Source: Bin5 sp965232575 (GTDB lineage Bacteria > Chloroflexota > Anaerolineae > Caldilineales > Caldilineaceae). From it: DNA of 64,000 nt. The position numbers and the translations under genes were made by a program. The stretch is from assembly GCA_965232575.1 (NCBI GenBank), contig CBDDPZ010000009.1, positions 992,001-1,056,000 on the forward strand, in the 5' to 3' direction. Under the pieces are notes generated by a model that was not told the origin of the DNA, ran no database searches, and worked only from the letters and a program-made list of their open reading frames with translations. Below are positions 25,581 through 33,900 of this stretch, piece by piece; position 1 is the first letter of the stretch, and each line of letters opens with the position of its first letter.

Positions 25581-25718
25581 ATGGATGACGGCCTTAGTGA
25601 CCTTATTTTGTGCGCTGAGTCGTTCTTCGCGTTCACGTCGTCCCCCGCCGCTTCCAGCGAGGGAGGACATAACTGTCATCTCTTGAACAGATTCACCTCC
25701 GGAGGCATCTTGCCATGA
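25581..25718 (+). CDS. Small ORF translationally coupled to leuA
   Basis: A 45-codon frame begins with ATG 25581 behind a near-perfect Shine-Dalgarno (AAGGGGGTGAT) and ends in a TGA that overlaps the leuA start codon (ATGA, 25715-25718). The peptide has several Leu and Phe but no domain. The strong ribosome site and exact overlap argue for real translation, probably to control leuA initiation rather than to make a functional protein. Confidence 0.55.
   Translation: MDDGLSDLILCAESFFAFTSSPAASSEGGHNCHLLNRFTSGGILP
25640..25705 (+). promoter_or_regulatory. Structured region before leuA
   Basis: A GC-rich hairpin (GTCC-CCC ... GGG-A-GGAC, 25640-25668) lies inside the small ORF, and the leuA Shine-Dalgarno GGAGG is the second half of a perfect palindrome CCTCCGGAGG (25696-25705), so CCTCC could mask it. 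Translation of the upstream ORF would disrupt both. No T-run is present, so a translational rather than transcriptional effect is suggested. Confidence 0.35.
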
Positions 25719-27487
25719 CCAACACAATTGATGCGCAGCAACCGGACGAGGCCGACGTAGACGTCGACTCGCCGATCGACGTTGAACAGTTTCGCCTGGC
25801 CGACGTCGACCAGTGGGCGAAGGAAGTTGCCCACGGCAACACCGTTCTCGTTTTCGATACGACCTTGAGGGATGGAGAGCAGTCGCCCGGCGCCACGCTC
25901 AACGAGCAGGAAAAGCTAGAAATCGCACGCCAGTTGGCGCGGCTGGGAATCGACATCATGGAAGCCGGATTCCCCGCAGCTTCCCCCGGAGATCTTGCCG
26001 CCGTCAAGCGCATAGCCGAAACTGTTGGCCGCACGCCCCGCCTGGACGATGAGGGCAATGCCAGCGCGCCGCCCTTCATCGCCGGCTTGGCCAGAGCGAA
26101 CAAAGACGACATCGATAAGGCCTGGGAGGCGGTACAGGGCGCGGTGCGCCCCCGCATCCACACCTTCCTCGCCACCAGCGACATCCACATGCAGCACAAG
26201 CTGCGTATGTCACCCAACGAAGTGCTCGAAACAGTAGGCGACATGGTGCAATATGCGCGCAGACTCTGCGACAACGTCGAGTTCAGCCCGGAGGACGCCG
26301 GCCGCAGCGACCCGGAATTCCTCGTCAAAGTGTGCAGCGTTGCCGTTCAGGCGGGCGCCACCACCCTGAACATTCCAGATACTGTCGGCTACACAACGCC
26401 GGAGGAGTTTGGCGATCTGATCGAGTACCTGCGCGAGAATGTCGAAGGCGGCAAGGACGTAATCTTCAGCGTTCACTGCCACAACGACCTGGGGCTGGCG
26501 ACTGCCAACACCCTGTCGGGTGTGCAGAACGGCGCCCGCCAGATCGAAGTTACGGTTAACGGCATCGGCGAACGCGCCGGCAATACCAGCCTGGAAGAGT
26601 CGGTGATGGCGCTGTACACGCGCCAGTCGGTCTTCGACCTGCGCACCAATATCCGCAGCCAGGAAATCCACCGCAGCAGCGACATGGTCAGCCGCTACAC
26701 CGGCATGGTGATCCAGCCCAACAAGGCGATTGTAGGTACTAACGCTTTTGCCCACGAGGCCGGCATTCACCAGGACGGGATGCTGAAGAACAAGCGCACC
26801 TACGAGATCATGGACGCCGATACGATCGGTTTGCACCAGAGCCGCCTGGTCCTGGGCAAGCACTCGGGCCGCCATGCCCTCGGTGTACGCCTGCAGGAGA
26901 TGGGCTACCACCTCGACCGGGAAAACCTGAACGAAGTCTTTATTCGTTTCAAGGATCTGGCTGACAAGAAGAAGACCGTCACCGACGCCGACATCGAGGC
27001 GCTGGTCGCTGATGAACTCTATCAGCCGGTCGAAATCTGGGAGTTGCTGGGCGTGCAGGTGCAGTGCGGGACCAACATGACGCCCACCGCGGTGGCCACG
27101 CTGCGCAACAACGAGACCGACGAAGAGATCACCGAGGCGAGTTTTGGCGCGGGTCCGGTGGACGCGGTCTACAGCTGTATCGACAAGGTCGTGCAACAGC
27201 CGAACGAGTTAACCGAGTTTCTCGTGCAGGCGGTAACCGAAGGCATCGACGCCAACGGCGACGTGACCGTCCGCATTGAGGCGCCGGAGAGCCGCGGTCA
27301 CAGCAGGACGGCGCAGGGCCGTCCGCGGCGGCGGCTGTTCAGCGGGCGCGGTGTGGACACAGATATTATCGTGGCAAGTACGAAAGCCTATCTGCAGGCG
27401 TTGAACAAGCTGTGCGCGGCTGATCAAGATGAGGCCGAGGTCGCGATCGCGGCCGATGATTCTGAGGTGGCTACGGTCGGAATTTAG
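25715..27487 (+). CDS. leuA: 2-Isopropylmalate synthase
   Basis: The 590-residue enzyme condenses 2-oxoisovalerate with acetyl-CoA, the first leucine-specific step. The catalytic start DTTLRDGEQSPGATL, the metal-binding HCHNDLGLATANT motif, the GIGERAGN segment and a C-terminal LeuA regulatory domain (around 430 to 560) for leucine inhibition are present. The N-terminus has a roughly 45-residue acidic extension before the barrel. A low-complexity Arg-rich linker and Asp/Glu tail follow the regulatory domain. It ends the ilv operon before a strong terminator. Confidence 0.95.
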   Translation: MTNTIDAQQPDEADVDVDSPIDVEQFRLADVDQWAKEVAHGNTVLVFDTTLRDGEQSPGATLNEQEKLEIARQLARLGIDIMEAGFPAASPGDLAAVKRIAETVGRTPRLDDEGNASAPPFIAGLARANKDDIDKAWEAVQGAVRPRIHTFLATSDIHMQHKLRMSPNEVLETVGDMVQYARRLCDNVEFSPEDAGRSDPEFLVKVCSVAVQAGATTLNIPDTVGYTTPEEFGDLIEYLRENVEGGKDVIFSVHCHNDLGLATANTLSGVQNGARQIEVTVNGIGERAGNTSLEESVMALYTRQSVFDLRTNIRSQEIHRSSDMVSRYTGMVIQPNKAIVGTNAFAHEAGIHQDGMLKNKRTYEIMDADTIGLHQSRLVLGKHSGRHALGVRLQEMGYHLDRENLNEVFIRFKDLADKKKTVTDADIEALVADELYQPVEIWELLGVQVQCGTNMTPTAVATLRNNETDEEITEASFGAGPVDAVYSCIDKVVQQPNELTEFLVQAVTEGIDANGDVTVRIEAPESRGHSRTAQGRPRRRLFSGRGVDTDIIVASTKAYLQALNKLCAADQDEAEVAIAADDSEVATVGI

Positions 27488-27506
27488 GACAGGCTGGTGG
27501 ATGACG

Positions 27507-27541
27507 AGCGGCGATTGGGTGGTTCCCAGTCGCCGCTTTTG
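27507..27541 (+). terminator. Rho-independent terminator after leuA
   Basis: A 13-bp stem (27507-27519 with 27525-27537, one T-G pair) around the loop TGGTT is followed by TTTT. It is the strongest terminator in the window and marks the end of the ilvBNC-leuA operon. Confidence 0.92.
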
Positions 27542-27593
27542 CAGTTAAAGCATGGCCGCAGACCTGACTTCAAAGCGAGGGAAGGGAGAAGGC

Positions 27594-27983
27594 ATGGATA
27601 GAGAGATCACGCTTCGTCTACCTGAAAGCACGTATCAGCAAGTTGAGAAGGTTGCCCAGGCAGGCGATACCAGTATTTCAGACGTTCTAGTAAACACGAT
27701 AACGGACATCTTTGCGAAGTTTCCTGTCCACCCCAGACGGGATCAAATGAAGAGAGAGGTTGAAGCCTATCGACAACTTCATCCAGAGTTTGTCAGACAT
27801 TACTTGGGCCAGTATGTCGCCATCTATCAAGGCCAGTTAGTAGATCACGATGCGGACCCGGTCGCATTGCATTATCGAGTAGTAGCTGATTATCCAGGAG
27901 AAATTGTGTTGAGTCGAAAGGTGGAACCGGAGGCGGAAAAGGTTCTGCACATGCGGTCTCCACGCCTTGTGTTCTCGCCATGA
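27594..27983 (+). CDS. DUF5678-like protein with ribbon-helix-helix-like N-terminus
   Basis: The 129-residue protein begins REITLRLPESTYQQVEKVA, a pattern like ribbon-helix-helix or arc-type antitoxin N-termini. It ends with a DUF5678-like domain: QYVAIYQGQLVDHDAD, then a small beta-alpha unit. I chose the ATG at 27594, which has GGGAGAAGG upstream. Its stop overlaps the start of the retropepsin-like gene (ATGA), so the two are translated together. The pairing is one I associate with Chloroflexota and cyanobacteria. Function unknown. Confidence 0.75.
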   Translation: MDREITLRLPESTYQQVEKVAQAGDTSISDVLVNTITDIFAKFPVHPRRDQMKREVEAYRQLHPEFVRHYLGQYVAIYQGQLVDHDADPVALHYRVVADYPGEIVLSRKVEPEAEKVLHMRSPRLVFSP

Positions 27984-28372
27984 GTATCTTGACATTCGAT
28001 TATGATCGCTCATTTGTGCCTCCTGCGCCTTTCGTGGAGATTGAGATTGATGGATACGCTGAAGGGATGGGAAAGCAAAGAATACTCGCACTGATAGATT
28101 CTGGGGCAGATGCAACACTGATCCCGCTCCCTATTTTGGAGAATGTGGGTGCAACGTACAAAGAAACGGCGTGGATGCGTGGAATAACAGGAAGACGGAT
28201 AGAAGTTGATCTGTATCTTACAGGCATAAGAGTTGGAACACAGTTAATCGAGGGCGTAACTGTTGTAGGTATAACCGCCACAATGGACCCGGTAATTGGC
28301 CGTGACGTTCTCAATCAATTGGTTATCATGCTTGATGGCCCAGGGGAGACAACAACAATACAAAGTTCGTAA
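27980..28372 (+). CDS. Retropepsin-like aspartic protease (clan AA)
   Basis: The 130-residue protein carries the catalytic D40-S-G-A motif in LALIDSGADATLIP and the downstream PVIGRDVLNQ segment of single-domain retroviral-type aspartic proteases, which work as dimers. There is no signal peptide. The start overlaps the DUF5678-like gene by four bases, so the partner may be its substrate, inhibitor or targeting factor. Biological role in bacteria is unresolved. Confidence 0.82.
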   Translation: MSILTFDYDRSFVPPAPFVEIEIDGYAEGMGKQRILALIDSGADATLIPLPILENVGATYKETAWMRGITGRRIEVDLYLTGIRVGTQLIEGVTVVGITATMDPVIGRDVLNQLVIMLDGPGETTTIQSS

Positions 28373-28387
28373 ACGCGACATTTCTGG

Positions 28388-30391
28388 ATGCCATTGAGAA
28401 ACCTATCCTCTTTTCGAGCCTCCATGGGCTTCAATACTTGCCCCGGCATGACGCCGCGTCTTGCCAACGCATTCCTCGTTGCCCTCCTTATCTTCACGAT
28501 AGTGCCGGCGCGCCCTACCTTCGCGCAGGACACGTCACCTGTTCCTTACACCTTTCAGGAATGTGATCAGGTCGAAGAGGCTCGCTTGCGGGATGAGCTG
28601 AACGGCATTACCCAGTCCATTTTCGAGCCTGAAAAGATCCGCTTGGAGATAGCGGCGATCGTCGATCTCAAATGGGCGGAGTTAGACCTTGATTCCACGG
28701 TCGATGAGGCTGTGGACGCGGCCGTCGAAAAGGCCCGCAGTGAAACAGATTGGTGGGAACGAGTAAAATCCAATTGGTCTGCGGATACGACCAAAGAGTT
28801 AACAGAAAAGGTTGCCACTTACGCTTTTGCCTCAGAGAGTTTCGTCACCGCCGTCAACCAGTTGTCCGAGAATATCGCCAGTGAATTGGTCGATGAACTG
28901 CGAATCATGACCGCGAAGTCGGCTTCTTCAGCGTTGCAGTGTGTACAAGCATTTATCGGTGATACGTTTTCTCAGACGATGGCGGCGGTATTGGAAAAAC
29001 AGATCCAAGAGAGAATCGACGAGATAATTGTTGATCCGGATCCCGAAAATGCAACCATCCTGGATATCATAGAGCTGCACCCAGAACTATTGAGTGGCGT
29101 CGCGGTCATCGTAGGGACTCAGCTCGCGAAGCGATTTGCGGCTAAGATGGCCCAAAACATCGCCGGGAAGGTCATCGCGCGCATTTTGGGGAAGTTGGCC
29201 ACTTCGGCAATTCCTCTCGTCGGCTGGATCATCGGTGGCGGCCTCATAGTATGGGATGTGATAAACGCAGGGGAAGGCGCCTTCCCACAGATCCGGAATT
29301 CACTCCAGGAGGATCAGACAAAGGCTGAACTTCGCAAACAGATCGCGAATGAAGTGCATGCAGAGCTTCTGGCAGAACTGGACTTAACGGAACTGTCCCG
29401 CTCCGTTTCCAACGATGTATACAGTCAGTGGCAGGAATTCCGTAGGAAGTATGGCCGAGTGTTGGAGCTTGCGGAAACAAACTCACGCTTCCAGGGAATT
29501 CTAGACAATACCCCCGTGGAAGAGGTTAAGAAGCTGGCCGACTTCGTCTCGGTGGTGGAAGCTAAGCTCGGCTCGGCAAGATTGGAGAGTCTGCTTGATA
29601 AGGGACAGTTTGAGCGATTACTTGCTCTTCCCCAGAAAGTTCTTGAAATGCTCGAATTAGGCGTTGATCCTGACATCGTCATCGAATGGGCAGAACTGGC
29701 GGGAAAATCGATTGAGCTACTCATCGCGACGGAACTGTACCGCGTTGCCTCCCCTGGCGACTTCAGAGACCGGGCAGACTTGGAGCGGGTTCTTGTTCTG
29801 AACGATGCTGAACTCATTCAGAAGGCGATGCTTCTTGATCGGGAAGAACGAGATGCGGTATTAGCATTGCCAACCGTACATATCGAACAGGTCCTGGAAA
29901 AGCTTTCGCCTGATGAGCTGTCCTGGCTGGCAAAAGAGTATCTGACCAAACTGAATGTACAGGTGAGAAACGTCCTGGTTGACCGCGTTCTTCGCGAGCC
30001 GGAGTTGATAACTGAATTAGGCGTCGAGTTGGTCCAAGTGACCTTGCTGGAAAGCCAAGACTTCGAAGAGGCGCTTGACTACATCACTTTGAAAACCAGA
30101 GATAGACCCTGGGCCGGGCAAGTCATTGACATGCTGTCTGCGATTAGGCCGGCACTTTCCGGTGAATTGTCCTGGGCTCTGTTTTGGCACTATGAGGGGG
30201 CAGCCCTGAGGAATACATTGTATGCGCTGGCAGGACTGATCGTCCTTACGATTCTTTGGCGAAGAATCATGTCCCGCCGCCAACGTCAGGATGTTAATGT
30301 GACGGTAGTACTTCCAGAAAACCGCGGCAGCGGCGGAAGTGATCCCGATCACAAGAGTGTTGAAGACCATAGCTCCGAAGAGAATGGGTAG
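28388..30391 (+). CDS. Large membrane-anchored exported protein of unknown function
   Basis: Up to 667 residues. An N-terminal hydrophobic stretch ending in a likely signal cleavage (FLVALLIFTIVPARPTFAQ) is followed by a long, mostly helical acidic region. A central Gly-rich hydrophobic pair around SAIPLVGWIIGGGLIVWDVI may insert in the membrane, and a C-terminal helix (TLYALAGLIVLTILW) is followed by basic residues and an acidic tail. The start may be ATG 28388, 28424 or 28448. I recognise no domain. It lies 15 bases after the retropepsin-like gene and overlaps the next gene by one base, so it may belong to that set. Confidence 0.7.
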   Translation: MPLRNLSSFRASMGFNTCPGMTPRLANAFLVALLIFTIVPARPTFAQDTSPVPYTFQECDQVEEARLRDELNGITQSIFEPEKIRLEIAAIVDLKWAELDLDSTVDEAVDAAVEKARSETDWWERVKSNWSADTTKELTEKVATYAFASESFVTAVNQLSENIASELVDELRIMTAKSASSALQCVQAFIGDTFSQTMAAVLEKQIQERIDEIIVDPDPENATILDIIELHPELLSGVAVIVGTQLAKRFAAKMAQNIAGKVIARILGKLATSAIPLVGWIIGGGLIVWDVINAGEGAFPQIRNSLQEDQTKAELRKQIANEVHAELLAELDLTELSRSVSNDVYSQWQEFRRKYGRVLELAETNSRFQGILDNTPVEEVKKLADFVSVVEAKLGSARLESLLDKGQFERLLALPQKVLEMLELGVDPDIVIEWAELAGKSIELLIATELYRVASPGDFRDRADLERVLVLNDAELIQKAMLLDREERDAVLALPTVHIEQVLEKLSPDELSWLAKEYLTKLNVQVRNVLVDRVLREPELITELGVELVQVTLLESQDFEEALDYITLKTRDRPWAGQVIDMLSAIRPALSGELSWALFWHYEGAALRNTLYALAGLIVLTILWRRIMSRRQRQDVNVTVVLPENRGSGGSDPDHKSVEDHSSEENG

Positions 30392-30720
30392 TGACTTTAA
30401 TCGCACTGGACGGAGCCCATCGCTCCGACGTCGAGATTGGCGAACTCCTCGTAGTCGTCGTCGTTTACGCCGCCAACATTGTTCAGGATGTAAGGGAGAA
30501 TATCCGCAACCTCGTCGGCGGACGTATGTCCCACTACGAGTCTTTAATTGAAAAGGCAATCGAACAAGGACTTTCTGATCTCGAGGAAAAGGCCTCAGCC
30601 AAAGGCTACGACGGCGTACTTGGCGTGAAGTTCAGCCACCCACTGGTTGTAGACGGCGGCGTGGAAGTGATCATCTATGGCAACGGCTACCACTTGTCCA
30701 CCGCAGGGCGGAAAAGTTGA
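30391..30720 (+). CDS. YbjQ-like (UPF0145) protein
   Basis: The 109-residue protein has a C-terminal half with the YbjQ pattern: YESLIEKAIEQGLSDLEEKA, then GYDGVLGVKF and a final beta strand VEVIIYGNGYHL. YbjQ proteins form small oligomeric beta-barrels of unknown function. The start is a GTG whose G is the last base of the upstream TAG, an overlap of one base. The gltB promoter overlaps its 3' end. Confidence 0.7.
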   Translation: MTLIALDGAHRSDVEIGELLVVVVVYAANIVQDVRENIRNLVGGRMSHYESLIEKAIEQGLSDLEEKASAKGYDGVLGVKFSHPLVVDGGVEVIIYGNGYHLSTAGRKS

Positions 30721-30745
30721 CGGAACGCCAATTCTCGTGTAAATT
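30717..30745 (+). promoter_or_regulatory. Probable gltB promoter
   Basis: TTGACG (30717-30722), a 17-base spacer and TAAATT (30740-30745) suggest a sigma-70-type promoter. The leader to gltB would be about 200 bases. Confidence 0.5.
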
Positions 30746-30756
30746 ATGCGAAATGA

Positions 30757-30876
30757 TGGCGGGTTTATGCCGCCAGAAATTCATCTGTTTGCAAGGTTTT
30801 CGCGATACGACAACGACGTCATCCGGTCTTTGCACACGCTCTTCCTTCGCATTCTGAGCGGGCTGATGCCGCTCAG
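30757..30876 (+). other. Structured leader of gltB
   Basis: The gltB leader holds two hairpins: TGGCGG/CCGCCA (30757-30775) and a perfect 8-bp CTGAGCGG/CCGCTCAG (30854-30876). Neither is followed by a T-run. No known riboswitch is recognised; the role, if any, is open. Confidence 0.4.
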
Positions 30877-30955
30877 ATGCAGAGTAGTTATTCCCTAACC
30901 AACTGCTCTGAATGTACCTCGCGAAAGGGAAGACCTATGTTGAGGAGATGTCGTT

Positions 30956-33900
30956 ATGTCAGAAAAACAACTTACTCCTTCCTGTTGTCATCATCCCACA
31001 CCCTACGCGCAGCCCGGACTGCCGGCCAAGCAAGGCCTGTACGACCCGCGTTATGAGCATGATGCCTGCGGTGTTGGATTTGTGGTCAACATTAAGGGCC
31101 AAAAATCAAACGCCATCGTCTCTCAAGGCCTGGAGGTACTCCTCAATCTTGCGCATCGGGGCGCGTGCGGATGTGAGCCGAACACCGGCGACGGCGCCGG
31201 CATGCTCATGCAGATGCCCGACAAGTTCATGCGCAAAGTCGCCGCGGAAGAGGGGATCGATCTGCCGCCTGAGGGCGAATACGCGGTGGGCATGATCTTC
31301 CTGCCCCCAAGGGGAGACTACCGCTTCCTGTGTGAGCAACTCTTCGAAAGAATCGTCCGCTCTGAAGGCCAGACAGTTCTCGGGTGGCGCACAGTTCCGA
31401 CTTCCAATGATGAGATAGGCCACACTGCCCGGCTTGGCGAACCGGTTGTACGCCAGATATTTATCGGACGCAATCCCGATCGACTGACAGGCAACGACGA
31501 CCTGGCCTTCGAGCGCAAACTCTACGTCATCCGCAAGCAGGCCGAAAACCGGATCCGCTACTCCCAGTTACGTGAAGGCGACGCCTTCTACGTTGCCAGC
31601 CTGTCATCGCGCACGATTGTCTATAAGGGCATGTTAATGGCGCCGCAGGTCAAAGGATTCTATCCCGATCTGTTGGACGAGGATATGGAATCGGCGCTTG
31701 TCGTCATTCACTCGCGGTTCAGCACCAATACGTTCCCCAGTTGGGAGCGGGCCCACCCCTACCGTTACATGATCCACAACGGTGAAATCAACACATTGCG
31801 CGGCAACGAAAACTGGATGTACGCCCGCCAATCCCATTTCGAAAGCGAACTGTTTGGCGACGACATCAAGAAGATTCTGCCTATCATTCATGACGATGGC
31901 AGCGATTCGGCCAAATTCGACGAAACGCTCGAATTCCTTTACCTGTCCGGGCGTACACTTCCGCACGCCATGATGATGATGATCCCGGAGCCTTGGTCGC
32001 AGCATGAAACGATGAGCGACGCCAAGAAGGCGTTCTACGAGTACCACAGCACGATGATGGAGCCCTGGGACGGGCCCGCTTCGATGGTCTTTACCGACGG
32101 TACAATTGTGGGCGCGGTGCTGGACCGCAATGGCCTGCGCCCCTCGCGCTACTGCGTAACCAAGGACGACATGGTGGTGATGGCGTCGGAGGTGGGCGTA
32201 CTTCCGATGGAACCGGACCGCATCCTCAAAAAAGCGCGCCTGGAACCGGGCCGCATGTTTCTGGTCGACACCTCCCAGGGCCGCATTATCTCCGACGAAG
32301 AACTGAAGGAGACGATGGCTTCGGCCCATCCCTATCGCGAGTGGCTCGACGAGCACATGGTCAGTCTGGACGAGATTCCAGAGCCGGAGGCGGAGGCGCC
32401 AGGGGTTGACCATAGCACCATGCTCGAGCGGCAGCAGATTTTCGGGTACACATTTGAGCAGTTGCGCATTCTTTTGGCGCCGATGGCGACCGATGGGGTC
32501 GAAGCGCTGGGCGCAATGGGGAACGACACGCCGGCCGCAGCCCTTTCCAATCACTCGCAGCTGCTTTACAACTATTTTAAGCAACTCTTTGCCCAGGTGA
32601 CCAACCCGCCCATCGACGCCATCCGCGAGGAACTGATCACCGCCACCGAAGTGATGATGGGCACAGAGTTGAACTTGCTTGAGACCAAGCCAGAAAACTG
32701 CCGCCAACTCAAGCTTAGCCAGCCTATTATCACCAACGAGGAACTGGCCAAGATTCGGCACATTGACAGCAGCGGCGCAGCGGGTTTCCGCGCGAAGACT
32801 CTTCCCATTCTCTTTGACGTAAACGGCGGACGGGAAGCCCTGGAACAGGCGCTCGAAGACCTGTTCCAGGGCGCGACCGAGGCCATCGAGGCAGGGTTCA
32901 ATATCCTGATTCTTTCCGACCGGGGCGTCGGACCCGGCATCGCCCCCATCCCGGCATTGCTGGCAACATCCGGGCTGCATCACCATCTTATCCGAAATGA
33001 GACCCGAACCCAGACTGCGCTGGTCGTCGAATCAGGAGAGCCGCGTGAGGTCCATCATCTCGCTCTTCTGATCGGCTTTGGCGCAACCGCCGTCAACCCC
33101 TACCTGGCCTTGGAGACGCTGGACCAGATGATCCAGAACCGGCTCCTCGTCGACATAGACCACGACACCGCGATGTACAACTACGTCAAGGCGGCAATGA
33201 AAGGTGTCGTCAAGGTACTTTCTAAGATGGGTATCTCGACAATCCAGAGCTACTGCGGGGCCCAGATATTCGAGGCACTTGGCCTGAGCCAGAGATTAGT
33301 CGACAAGTATTTCACCTGGACATCCAGCCGCGTGGAAGGGATCGGTCTCTCCGAGATATTCAGCGAAATCAAGATTCGACACGATCGGGCCTATCCTGTT
33401 CGCCTTTACGCTCAATCCGAGTCCAATGGCCACGGACTCGTCGCGACGAAGCCGGAAGTGTCTGCCGCCAACGGCAATGGACACGGCGGCCAGCTGCTCT
33501 CGCCCGGCGGTGACTACCAGTGGCGCAAAGACGGCGAACTGCACCTTTTCAACCCTCGCACCGTGCACTTGCTGCAAAAGGCCGTCCGCGACAACGACTA
33601 CGATTCCTTCAAGGCCTATACGAAGGACATCGACCAGATGAACAAAGAATGGTGCAATCTGCGCGGCCTCCTGGAGTTTGATTTTGAGGGCGCCCGAAGT
33701 ATTCCCATCGAAGAGGTAGAGCCGGTAGAGTCGATCTGCAAACGCTTCAAGACCGGGGCCATGTCGTATGGTTCGATAAGCAAAGAGGCGCATGAGACCC
33801 TGGCGATCGCGATGAACCGCATCGGTGGGCGGAGCAACACGGGCGAAGGCGGCGAAGATCCGGCCCGCTATATTCTTGAACCGAACGGGGATTCGAAAAA

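Noticed and set aside
30756..30857. 33-codon frame in the gltB leader as a regulatory peptide
   Set aside because: It is not enriched in Glu or Gln, begins almost at the predicted transcript start with no ribosome site, and no terminator follows.
31634..32986. 450-codon antisense frame in gltB
   Set aside because: It lies entirely opposite the strongly conserved glutamate synthase and shows only GC-rich shadow composition.
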